From Halopenitus persicus (GTDB lineage: Archaea > Halobacteriota > Halobacteria > Halobacteriales > Haloferacaceae): DNA of 64,000 bases. Shown piece by piece: positions 17,323 to 24,304 of the stretch (positions are counted from its first letter, which is position 1; every line of letters starts with the position of its first letter). The translations under genes were made by a program, and so were the position numbers. The stretch is from assembly GCF_900107205.1 (NCBI RefSeq), contig NZ_FNPC01000002.1, positions 248,001 through 312,000 of the forward strand, given 5' to 3'. The notes under the pieces are model-generated. The model worked only from the letters and a program-made list of their open reading frames with translations. It searched no databases and had not been told where the DNA came from.

Positions 17323-17673
17323 TCAGTCTCCCCGCATCTCCTCGAAGATGGACGTGACCCGGTCGGCGGGGTCCGGCCGGACGTCGATCCGAACGTCGAA
17401 GCCCGCAACGTTGAGGAGGACTTCGACGCGTTCGAGGCGCGCCTCGTACTCGCTGTAGTGCCGGCCACCGGGATCGACGTGCGTGTACTCTTCGAGGAGG
17501 CCCTGTTCGAGGAGCCGGTTCACGCGCCGGGAGACGGTCGGGCGCGACATGTCGCATTCCTCGCTGAGTTCCTTCGCGGACAGCCGGTCGGTCTTCGTCG
17601 CCACGAGGATATCGCGGGCGTACTCGTCGTCGAGCGTCGCGAAGACCGCCGACGGGTCGGGCTCCTCGGTCAC
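17323..17673 (-). CDS. Winged helix-turn-helix transcriptional regulator (ArsR-like)
   Basis: This 116-residue protein has an ArsR-like winged helix in residues 8-65 (DEYARDILVAT, LSAKELSEECDMSRPTVSRRVNRLLEQGLLEEYT). A short beta-alpha tail contains the duplicated FDVRIDVRPDP element. The GTG start at 17673 fits a TATA element at 17696-17705. It is divergent from the DoxX gene with both promoters inside 114 bp, and it is followed after 3 nt by the DUF7521-like membrane protein. The divergent arrangement makes DoxX/SHOCT the likely target. Confidence 0.88.
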   Translation of the reverse strand: MTEEPDPSAVFATLDDEYARDILVATKTDRLSAKELSEECDMSRPTVSRRVNRLLEQGLLEEYTHVDPGGRHYSEYEARLERVEVLLNVAGFDVRIDVRPDPADRVTSIFEEMRGD

Positions 17674-17695
17674 ACTCAGCTACTCACGACGGGAG

Positions 17696-17705
17696 CGTAA
17701 TATAG
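17696..17705 (-). promoter_or_regulatory. TATA element of the wHTH gene
   Basis: Minus-strand GCTATATTAC is centred about 27 nt upstream of the GTG at 17673. Confidence 0.55.
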
Positions 17706-17749
17706 CCTGCCGATTTTCCGACTCGGAACGCCGGCTCGCTATTATATCG

Positions 17750-17758
17750 TCTCTCCCC
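17750..17758 (+). promoter_or_regulatory. TATA element of the DoxX gene
   Basis: TATTATATC predicts transcription start near 17780, 8 nt before the DoxX ATG. It lies about 50 bp from the divergent regulator TATA. Confidence 0.55.
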
Positions 17759-17787
17759 GCCTACTGATAGTTGAAGGTGAAATAATT

Positions 17788-18348
17788 ATGTCCACACTCG
17801 ACTCCGGCATGAACCAGCTCGAGAGCAGAGTCGGCGGTCTGACGGTCGGCGGCAAGGTTCACAGCCTCAGCGCGTGGTTCGTGCTCGCGCTCCGTCTGAT
17901 GATGGGATACGCGTTCGCGTACTCCGGATTCACGAAGATCATCGGCGAGTTCTCCGCCGGCGGCTATCTGTCGAACGTCGCCGCGACGAACGGCAACCCG
18001 CTGGCGGGGATGTTCGCGTGGATGGGCTCGACGCCGTGGTTCGTCGAGTTCGCGAACGTGGCCGTCCCGTGGGGCGAGCTGTTCATCGGCCTCGGCCTGC
18101 TCGTGGGTGCGTTCGTCCGCCTCGCGGCGTTCTTCGGCGCGCTCATGATGCTCATGTTCTACTTCGGCAACTGGGACATGGGTCACGGGTTCATCAACGG
18201 GGACTTCGCGTATATGCTCGTGTTCCTCGCGGTCGCCGCGTTCGCCGCGGGCCGCATCCTCGGGCTCGACCAGTACATCGAGCAGTACGAGATCGACGGC
18301 GTGGCGCTCGTCGAGCGCTACCCCGCCCTCGAATACGTCCTCGGCTAA
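17788..18348 (+). CDS. DoxX family membrane protein
   Basis: This 186-residue protein has four predicted membrane helices and the DoxX signature LRLMMGYAFAYSGFTKI, then WGELFIGLGLLVGAFVR and FFGALMMLMFYFGNWD. DoxX was first described as a subunit of a thiosulfate:quinone oxidoreductase, but most family members have no assigned reaction. It is divergent from a winged-helix regulator and 29 nt upstream of a SHOCT-domain protein, probably in one transcript. Confidence 0.9.
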   Translation: MSTLDSGMNQLESRVGGLTVGGKVHSLSAWFVLALRLMMGYAFAYSGFTKIIGEFSAGGYLSNVAATNGNPLAGMFAWMGSTPWFVEFANVAVPWGELFIGLGLLVGAFVRLAAFFGALMMLMFYFGNWDMGHGFINGDFAYMLVFLAVAAFAAGRILGLDQYIEQYEIDGVALVERYPALEYVLG

Positions 18349-18377
18349 CCACGCCGAACTTCTTTGGGAGTACGATC

Positions 18378-18773
18378 ATGCAAAATCCAATTCAGGCACG
18401 CGGGATTCGTTCCCTGGGACTCATCGTCGTCGGAGCACTCGCTCTTGCCGTCCTCGGCGGACTGGCGCTGACGCACGCGACCGTTCCGGATGCACTGCTG
18501 TGGGGGTGGCACGACGGAATGGGGACCGGCGGCCATATGGTCGGATGGAGTGGATGGGGCTGGGGGATGATGCTGTTCGGGCTCCTGTGGATGACGCTCC
18601 TCGTCGCCGTCCCGCTCGGTCTCATCTACTGGCTGGGATCCCGGTCGCGATCGAACGCCCCCGCCGCGGATAGCGCACTCGCCGTCCTCCAAGCGCGGTA
18701 CGCCCGTGGCGAGATCGACGACGAGGAGTTCGACCGCCGTCGCGCTCGGCTCACACGTGACGACGACCGCTAG
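18378..18773 (+). CDS. SHOCT domain membrane protein
   Basis: This 131-residue protein has two membrane spans: LGLIVVGALALAVLGGLAL and, after a Gly/Trp/His/Met-rich loop (GWHDGMGTGGHMVGWSG), MMLFGLLWMTLLVAVPLGLI. It ends in a SHOCT domain (ALAVLQARYARGEIDDEEFD). The His/Met-rich loop could bind a metal such as copper, which is only a suggestion. It is co-directional with DoxX, 29 nt downstream. The start MQNPIQARG at 18378 is the first ATG after the DoxX stop. Confidence 0.85.
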   Translation: MQNPIQARGIRSLGLIVVGALALAVLGGLALTHATVPDALLWGWHDGMGTGGHMVGWSGWGWGMMLFGLLWMTLLVAVPLGLIYWLGSRSRSNAPAADSALAVLQARYARGEIDDEEFDRRRARLTRDDDR

Positions 18774-18900
18774 GACCGCTTTTCGTCACTCTCCGTCCGG
18801 TATGGTCGTCGTCCCGATGGTGGACCTGAAATCGATCCCCGAACCATCCACGTTGACCGCGGCGGCGTCGCGACGCAAGACGACGGTGCGTGCGGCCGCG

Positions 18901-20508
18901 CTACCCGACGTTCTTCTCCTCGTCGTCCCAGAACTCCTCCCGGAGCTCGTACTTCTGGATCTTCCCGGTCGAGGTCTGCGGGAGGGAGTCGCGGAACTCG
19001 ACGCTGGTCGGGCACTTGTAGTGAGCGAGCCGCTCGCGGGTGAACTCGATCAGCTCGTCCTCGGCGAGCTCCGACCCCTCCTCGGTCACGACCAGCGCCT
19101 TCGGCGTCTCGCCCCACTTCTCGTGGGGGACGCCGATGACCGCGGCGACCTGCACGTCCGGGTGCTCGTAGATGACGTCCTGGACCTCGATCGTCGAGAT
19201 GTTCTCCCCGCCGGAGATGATGACGTCCTTCTTCCGGTCGACGATCGTGAGCATCCGGTTGTCGTCCCAGGTGGCGATGTCGCCCGTGTGGAACCAGCCG
19301 TCGCGCCGGTCGTGGAACGCCCGGTGGGTCTCGTCGGGCTTGTTCCAGTAGCGGTCCAGCACCTGGTTGCCGCGAACGACGACCTCGCCCTGTGTCTCGT
19401 CGTCGGTCGGGACCGGCTCGCCGTGCTGGTCGACCACGAGGATCTCCGTGTTGAGCGTGGCGAAGCCGGGCTTGTTGATGATGTCGTACTTGTCGCCCTG
19501 CTCGATCTTCCGCTGGGAGTTGCTGGTCGTGACGATCGGTCCGGTTTCGGTGGCGCCGTAGGCGTGGATGATCCGCCAGCCGAGCTCGTCCTCGACCTCG
19601 CGGATCGTGCTCTTCGGCGGCGGGCTCGCCGCCGTCTCGACGCGCACCGGCTTCTCGCCGGTCGACGGAACGTCGGCGTCCTCGTAGTAGTCCAGGAGCA
19701 TGTTCAACACGGTCGGCGCCCCGCCGAGGTAACTCACGTCGTGGTCGGCGATCCGCTCGAAGACGGTGCCGGGGTCGAACTGCTCGAGGATGACGTGGGT
19801 GCCGCCGATCCCGGTGAGGCCGTAGATGTGTCCCCAGCCGTTGATGTGGAACATCGGCGAGGTCCACAACAGCGTGTCGTCGTCCTCGAACTCGACGTGA
19901 TGGGAGTGGATCAGCGCGTGGTAGTGCTGGATCCGGTGGGTGTGGACGACCCCCTTCGGGTCGCCGGTGGTGCCGCTCGTGTAGAGGATGGTCGCGTCGT
20001 CCTCCTCCGACAGATCCGGCCGATCCGGCTTCTCCGGGGAGTGATCGGCGAGCACGTCCTCGTAGCCGTGCCAGCCCTCGCCGGCGGCGGCCCCGTCGTA
20101 GGCGACCCACTGCTCGACCGAGGTTCCCGCCTCGGCGGTGGTCTCCTTGAGGTGGTCGACCTTCTCGGTGAATCCCGTATGCGCGATCAGCACCGAGGGC
20201 GAGCTGTCGTCGACGAGGTAGTCGTACTCGTTCGGCTGCAGCCGGAAGTTGAGCGGGACGAACAGCGCGCCGATCTGCATCGTCGCGTACAGCGTCTCGA
20301 TGAACCGGTGGGAGTTGGGGGACAGAAGCGCCACGCGGTCGCCCTTCTCGACGCCCCACTCCAGCAGCGCGTTCGAGAGCCGGTTGATGCGGTCGTTCAG
20401 CTCGTTGTAGGTGAACTCGGTGCCGTCCTCGGCGATGACGCCGACGTCGTCGCCGTAGAGCGTGACTGCACGATCGAGGTAGTCCGTGGTGAGTAGCGGT
20501 CGTTTCAT
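18901..20508 (-). CDS. AMP-dependent acyl-CoA synthetase
   Basis: This 535-residue ANL-superfamily ligase activates a carboxylic acid to its CoA thioester via an acyl-AMP. The P-loop YTSGTTGDPKGVVHTH, the A5 motif YGATETGP, the hinge WFHTGDIATWDDNRMLTIVDRKKD and the catalytic Lys in TSTGKIQKYEL are all present. The residues between A4 and A5 resemble medium/long-chain fatty-acid ligases, but the substrate cannot be read. The start MKRPLLTTDYLDRA at 20508 is the family N terminus; upstream translation is Arg-rich and not protein-like. The nearest promoter-like AT-rich stretch (20710-20745) implies a leader of about 180-200 nt. Confidence 0.92.
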   Translation of the reverse strand: MKRPLLTTDYLDRAVTLYGDDVGVIAEDGTEFTYNELNDRINRLSNALLEWGVEKGDRVALLSPNSHRFIETLYATMQIGALFVPLNFRLQPNEYDYLVDDSSPSVLIAHTGFTEKVDHLKETTAEAGTSVEQWVAYDGAAAGEGWHGYEDVLADHSPEKPDRPDLSEEDDATILYTSGTTGDPKGVVHTHRIQHYHALIHSHHVEFEDDDTLLWTSPMFHINGWGHIYGLTGIGGTHVILEQFDPGTVFERIADHDVSYLGGAPTVLNMLLDYYEDADVPSTGEKPVRVETAASPPPKSTIREVEDELGWRIIHAYGATETGPIVTTSNSQRKIEQGDKYDIINKPGFATLNTEILVVDQHGEPVPTDDETQGEVVVRGNQVLDRYWNKPDETHRAFHDRRDGWFHTGDIATWDDNRMLTIVDRKKDVIISGGENISTIEVQDVIYEHPDVQVAAVIGVPHEKWGETPKALVVTEEGSELAEDELIEFTRERLAHYKCPTSVEFRDSLPQTSTGKIQKYELREEFWDDEEKNVG

Positions 20509-20840
20509 GGGTGTTGGATTCGTGGGTGATGTGGAACTTCCGAGTGGTGTGGGTCGGCGGTGCGGGTCGGTCCGTCGGCGGTGCGGGCCGGTCCGTCGGC
20601 GCAGTCGCGGATCGCGTGGCCCCGCCGGCCGTCGTCTCGCGCGGCGCGATGGCCCCCCTCGTGCCGCCGTCGGCACGTGAGTGTGAGTGTCTGACGATGA
20701 TCGTCGCCAACGGGACACCATATTTTACATAGTAATTTAAACTTTCGGGAATTCTTTCCAATCTATACTCCGCGACCGGATCCCGGTCGTTTCCGATCGC
20801 GTCCTCGACCTGCCGCTCTCGTCCGGATCCGCTTCGCCGG
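20509..20840. other. Intergenic/leader region of the acyl-CoA synthetase gene
   Basis: No gene is supported here. It contains a 21-bp tandem duplication (20553-20573 and 20574-20594) and an AT-rich patch at 20710-20745 with minus-strand elements GTTTAAATTAC and GTAAAATAT that could be the promoter. Confidence 0.5.
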
Positions 20841-21317
20841 TCACTCCCGGGAGAGCCGGTCGTCGCCCACGAACAGGTCCGCGGGCGCGTATCCCCGGTT
20901 CTCGGGGTAGGCCGCGGTGTACTCCATCAGCTGAAACAGCGTCCCGGTCGGGTTCCGCGGGGAGACGAACGCCTCCGTCCACTCCGCGTACTCCTCGCGG
21001 TCGACGACCTCGAAGCCCGCCGCCTCGAGCGTCGCGGTCATCGCGTCGATGTCGGCGACCTCGATCGTCACGTGATGAAGGCCGGGTCCGTGTCGGTTGA
21101 GGAAGTCCGTCAGGAACGACTCCTCGGCGACCGGCTCGATGAGCTCGATCCGCGAGCCGTCGCCCAGCTCGTAGTAGGCCCATCGGAACCGGTCGTCGAC
21201 GACGTCGTCTATCAGTCGCTCACAGCCGAGCGCGGCCAACAGCGGCTCCGCCGACTCGACGTCCTCGACGGCGATGCCGACGTGATCGACCCTCGCGGGC
21301 GGTCCGTCACCGTTCAT
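20841..21317 (-). CDS. VOC family protein, methylmalonyl-CoA epimerase-like
   Basis: This 158-residue vicinal-oxygen-chelate protein consists of two beta-alpha-beta-beta-beta modules. Metal-ligand positions typical of methylmalonyl-CoA epimerase are visible: His in VDHVGIAVED, Glu in GSRIELIEP, His in GLHHVTIEV and Glu in LFQLMEY. Epimerase links propionyl-CoA breakdown to succinyl-CoA. Given the surrounding acyl-CoA genes this role fits, but other VOC enzymes share these residues. The ATG at 21317 lies about 28 nt from the minus-strand element AATAATTAAC (21341-21350). Confidence 0.85.
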   Translation of the reverse strand: MNGDGPPARVDHVGIAVEDVESAEPLLAALGCERLIDDVVDDRFRWAYYELGDGSRIELIEPVAEESFLTDFLNRHGPGLHHVTIEVADIDAMTATLEAAGFEVVDREEYAEWTEAFVSPRNPTGTLFQLMEYTAAYPENRGYAPADLFVGDDRLSRE

Positions 21318-21340
21318 ACCGGCCCATCGTCGTACACATT

Positions 21341-21350
21341 GTTAATTATT
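21341..21350 (-). promoter_or_regulatory. TATA element of the VOC gene
   Basis: Minus-strand AATAATTAAC is centred about 28 nt upstream of the ATG at 21317. Confidence 0.55.
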
Positions 21351-21437
21351 GTCGTCGCTCCGCTCCCCCACGACGGCGCTCGGCGGGGGCGGGATCCACG
21401 GCTCGACCACCCATTACCGCACCGGTCGATCAACGGG

Positions 21438-21482
21438 AAATTATTTACCACCCTCAACGTATTTTATGGTATGAATTACCAT
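21438..21482 (+). promoter_or_regulatory. TATA element and operator-like dyad of the Lrp-like regulator
   Basis: AAATTATTTA (21438-21447) predicts transcription start near 21470. An inverted repeat ATGGTA (21466-21471) / TACCAT (21477-21482) is centred over that site, as expected for an autoregulatory operator. A second possible TATA (TATTTTAT, 21460-21467) would start transcription near 21489. Confidence 0.5.
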
Positions 21483-21530
21483 TCGGTATCCCATCGCGGC
21501 GCCGTCGGCGGGGCGGTGTTCGGCCGATGA
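21471..21530 (+). CDS. Putative 19-aa leader peptide upstream of the regulator
   Basis: A short frame starts with an ATG at the predicted leaderless transcription start (21471). It encodes MNYHSVSHRGAVGGAVFGR and ends with a TGA that overlaps the regulator ATG as ATGA (21527-21530). It may be a coupling leader peptide or a coincidence; no homology is claimed. Confidence 0.3.
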   Translation: MNYHSVSHRGAVGGAVFGR

Positions 21531-22213
21531 CCGCCGAGGACGGGGCCTCGGACGCCGCCGACGAGGCCGCCGCCGGCGACGGTCCCGACGAGAACGCGGC
21601 GGCGACTGCCGGAAGCGGCCCCGAACCGGCCGAACCGGACGGCGATCCGACCGAAAGCTTCTCCACCTCCCGGCCTCGCCACTCCCTACGTGAGATGACC
21701 GACACCGAACCGGAGTGGGACTTCAAGGAACGTGACGTGATGATCCTCCGCGAGCTGGCTCGGGACCCCCAGCTGTCGGCCCGGGAGCTGACCGACGTCC
21801 TCGAGGAGGAACACGGAATCGACGTCTCACACGTCACCGTGAGCAAGTCGATCCGAAACATGCGCGACGCGAACGTCTTCCGGGAGGCGATCCTTCCGAA
21901 CGAGGCGTACTTCAGCTTCTCGCTGTTCGAGTTCCAGTTCAACCCCGAACACTTCGAGGACGGCTGGCGCGACGCGATGGAACACATTCGGGAGGACAAG
22001 AGCACCCTGTTTTACTTCCTGTGTGACGGCGCCTACCAGTGGCGCGCCGTGATGATGTTCCCCAGCAGCGAGGCCGAGTCCAAGTGGATCCACGAGTTCT
22101 ACAAGGAACACGGCAAGGTGATCAACAACCTCCGCAACCACGCGTTGACGAACGTGCTCAAGTTCGGAACCGATCCCGAACTGTTCGAGAACATCACCGA
22201 CGGCGAGAAGTGA
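21527..22213 (+). CDS. Lrp/AsnC-like winged helix transcriptional regulator
   Basis: The 228-residue frame has an acidic low-complexity N terminus (1-56) followed by a conserved core beginning MTDTEPEWDFKERDVMILREL. The winged helix spans about residues 65-120 (LSARELTDVLEEEHGIDVSHVTVSKSIRNMRD in two parts). The C-terminal half, with FNPEHFEDGWRDAM and ESKWIHEFYKEHG, is a haloarchaeal ligand/dimer domain. The start may be 21527 (coupled to the leader frame) or 21695 (the core start, which homologues seem to use). Its position at the end of the acyl-CoA island suggests it controls those genes. Confidence 0.82.
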   Translation: MTAEDGASDAADEAAAGDGPDENAAATAGSGPEPAEPDGDPTESFSTSRPRHSLREMTDTEPEWDFKERDVMILRELARDPQLSARELTDVLEEEHGIDVSHVTVSKSIRNMRDANVFREAILPNEAYFSFSLFEFQFNPEHFEDGWRDAMEHIREDKSTLFYFLCDGAYQWRAVMMFPSSEAESKWIHEFYKEHGKVINNLRNHALTNVLKFGTDPELFENITDGEK

Positions 22214-22304
22214 CGGCTGCGACGGCGAGGAATGACCCCTGCGGCCGTCCGGCTGCCACGGGCGGCCGTTCTCACCGGTTCGGGTCGCGTTCGCGGAAGA
22301 AAAC

Positions 22305-22385
22305 GCCGGGAGAGGGATTTGAACCCTCGATCCCGTGAGGGAACACGCTTTCCAGGCGTGCGCCTTGCCACTCGGCCATCCCGGC
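22305..22385 (-). tRNA. tRNA-Ser(GGA)
   Basis: This is an 81-nt tRNA with a perfect 7-bp acceptor stem (GCCGGGA/TCCCGGC), anticodon stem CACGC/GCGTG and loop CTGGAAA with anticodon GGA. It has a long variable arm typical of class II serine tRNAs and a T loop TTCAAAT. There is no intron and CCA is not encoded. Confidence 0.95.
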
Positions 22386-22412
22386 TCGGATCGTCCTACT
22401 GCCGTCCGACTG

Positions 22413-22661
22413 TTAAACCCTTCTTTTCGCCCGCAGGCGGTGCTCGAGTGCGTAGGCGATCCCGGTCACGACCGCGGCGACCGCGACCGCGATGAGAACC
22501 GTGCCGCCGATCCCGACCGGGAGTCCACCGGCGCTGACCAGCCGGTAGCCCTGTATCGCGACCAGGAACGTGAACCCGCCGACGAGCCCCCACAGCGCCG
22601 CCGACTTCGCGCGGGCGGCGGGCGTGGCCGGCGTTCCGGGGACGCGGTCGTCGTCGGTCAC
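22413..22661 (-). CDS. Small membrane protein of unknown function (82 aa)
   Basis: This protein of about 82 residues has two membrane spans (AALWGLVGGFTFLVAIQGY and GGTVLIAVAVAAVVTGIAYAL) and a basic C terminus. The GTG at 22661 (VTDDDRVPGTPATPAARAK) is preferred. The frame can be extended to an ATG at 22721, but that part reads into the adjacent tandem repeat. I do not recognise a named family. It lies between tRNA-Ser and ilvA on the same strand as both. Confidence 0.65.
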   Translation of the reverse strand: MTDDDRVPGTPATPAARAKSAALWGLVGGFTFLVAIQGYRLVSAGGLPVGIGGTVLIAVAVAAVVTGIAYALEHRLRAKRRV

Positions 22662-22700
22662 ACGCGCCGTTCGTTCGGTCGTGACTTCAACGCCGTGGAT

Positions 22701-22812
22701 CTCATCAGGCGAGACTCTCATCAGGCGAGACTCTCATCAGGCGAGACTCTCATCAGGCGAGACTCTCATCAGGCGAGACTCTCATCAGGCGAGACTCTCA
22801 TCAGGCGAGGAT
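22701..22812. repeat. 16-bp tandem repeat array, about 7 copies
   Basis: Six perfect head-to-tail copies of CTCATCAGGCGAGACT run from 22701 to 22796. A seventh, diverged copy (22797-22812) contains the ilvA stop codon. There are no spacers, so it is not CRISPR. The array appears to have grown from the ilvA 3' end. Confidence 0.95.
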
Positions 22813-24012
22813 CTCGACCTCGTAGCCGGCCGCCTCCAGACTGGCGACGATCTCCGCGGCGTGTTCGGCGTCGTGGGTCTCCATCTCCACCTCGAGGTCC
22901 GCGGCGTTGACCGCGACGTCCCGGGAGGTCCGGTCGTGGTGGACCGCGTAGACGTTGGCGCCGTGGTCGGAGACGATGCTCGCCACGCGCTCCAGCTCGC
23001 CCGGCCGGTCCTTCAGCGCCATCTTCACCTTTAAATACCGGCCCATCTCGATGAGCCCGCGCATGATGACGGTCGTCAGTCGGTTCATGTCGATGTTCCC
23101 GCCGCACAGCGCGGCCACGATCGTCTCGTCGTCCTCGTACGCGAACGCCTCCGCGAGCACGGCCGCCAGCGGCACCGCGCCCGCCCCCTCGACGAGGACC
23201 TTCGACCGCTCCAAAAGCAGCGTGAGCGCGTGGGCGATCTCCGTGTCCGAGACGGTCACGACCTCGTCGACGCGCTCCCGGATGACCTCGAAGGGGATCT
23301 CGCCGACCGACCGCGTCGCGATCCCGTCGGCGATCGTGTCGACGCTGTCGATCGTCTCGACCCGGCCGGACGCCAGCGACCGGGCGGCCGAGGCGGCGCC
23401 CTCCGCCTGGACCCCGACGACCCGGACGTCGTCGAGCTCCGCGGTAACCGCCGTGGCGATCCCCGCGATGAGCCCGCCGCCGCCGATCGGCACGACCACG
23501 GTGTCGACCTGGGGGCAGTCCTCGGCGATCTCCAGGCCGATCGTCCCCTGGCCGGCCATCACCGTCTCGTCGTTGAAGGCGTGAACGTACGTCCGGTCCT
23601 CCGCGGCTTCGATCTCGTGGGCCCGCGCCTGCGCCTCCTGGTAGTCGATCCCGTGGAGGACGACTTCCCCGCCGTACCCGCGGGTGGCCTTCACCTTCGA
23701 GACCGGCGCGTACTCGGGCATCACGATCGTCGACTCGACGCCGGCGCGCGTGGCCGCGAGCGCGACCCCCTGCGCGTGGTTGCCCGCGCTCGCGGTCACC
23801 ACGCCCGCCTCGCGCTCGGCCGGCGAGAGGGTGGCGATCCGGTTGGTCGCCCCGCGGATCTTGAACGCGCCGGTTCGCTGAAACGTCTCCAACTTGAGGT
23901 GGACGTCCGCGCCCGTCAGCTCCGAGAAGGTGCGCGACCGCTCGAGGGGGGTTCGCCGGGCGACCTCCTCGACCCGATCGCGGGCGGCACGGACGTCGTC
24001 GATCGACAGCAT
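22801..24012 (-). CDS. ilvA: Threonine ammonia-lyase (threonine dehydratase)
   Basis: This 403-residue PLP enzyme deaminates threonine to 2-oxobutanoate, the first step toward isoleucine. The PLP Lys lies in FQRTGAFKIRGA, the phosphate-binding glycine loop is VPIGGGGLIAGI, and SAGNHAQGVAL is conserved. A C-terminal ACT domain (about 325-403) suggests allosteric control. The start MLSIDDVRAARD at 24012 is preferred (ATG at 24021 is close). The frame continues to 24132, but codons there (AGG, ACA, ATT) and composition are not native-like. The TATA element at 24150-24160 then implies a leader of about 115 nt. Confidence 0.92.
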   Translation of the reverse strand: MLSIDDVRAARDRVEEVARRTPLERSRTFSELTGADVHLKLETFQRTGAFKIRGATNRIATLSPAEREAGVVTASAGNHAQGVALAATRAGVESTIVMPEYAPVSKVKATRGYGGEVVLHGIDYQEAQARAHEIEAAEDRTYVHAFNDETVMAGQGTIGLEIAEDCPQVDTVVVPIGGGGLIAGIATAVTAELDDVRVVGVQAEGAASAARSLASGRVETIDSVDTIADGIATRSVGEIPFEVIRERVDEVVTVSDTEIAHALTLLLERSKVLVEGAGAVPLAAVLAEAFAYEDDETIVAALCGGNIDMNRLTTVIMRGLIEMGRYLKVKMALKDRPGELERVASIVSDHGANVYAVHHDRTSRDVAVNAADLEVEMETHDAEHAAEIVASLEAAGYEVEILA

Positions 24013-24149
24013 CGTCCCCATCTGGACGCCGCGACCGCTAATGGTTTCGGGTCCGATCGCCGACGCGCCGCTGGCTGGCCTGGGGGATGTGGGGAAATGG
24101 GGAAAGGGGGAATGCACGCGTGTGACGTGCATCTGTAGGGTACGGTTCC

Positions 24150-24160
24150 GATTATAAAAA
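24150..24160 (-). promoter_or_regulatory. TATA element of ilvA
   Basis: Minus-strand CTTTTTATAAT predicts transcription start near 24130, leaving an unusually long C-rich leader before the preferred ATG at 24012. Confidence 0.55.
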
Positions 24161-24273
24161 GGTCAGGCTGGCACGGTGAAAGTGTAACCGCACGATTGCG
24201 GCGACCCGATCCGGACGTCCGACGGTCGTCGCCGTGCCGTCATCCGGGTCGGGGCGTTCGCAGCCGGCGCTTC

Positions 24274-24282
24274 CTTTTAAGT
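24274..24282 (+). promoter_or_regulatory. TATA element of the SpoIIM-fusion gene
   Basis: CTTTTAAGT is centred about 26 nt upstream of the ATG at 24305. Confidence 0.55.
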
Positions 24283-24304
24283 ATCCCCTCGCCGTTCGCC
24301 CGAT

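Noticed and set aside
20509-20721. N-terminal extension of the acyl-CoA ligase
   Set aside because: The extension is Arg/Pro/Thr-rich and contains the 21-bp repeat; the ligase family begins at MKRPLLTTD.
22701-22812. Possible CRISPR array
   Set aside because: The 16-bp units are directly adjacent without spacers and no cas genes are in the window; it is a simple tandem repeat.
24013-24132. N-terminal extension of IlvA to the ATG at 24132
   Set aside because: Although this ATG fits a leaderless start, the codons (AGG, ACA, ATT) and Pro/Ser/His composition are not native coding and the family starts near MLSIDD.
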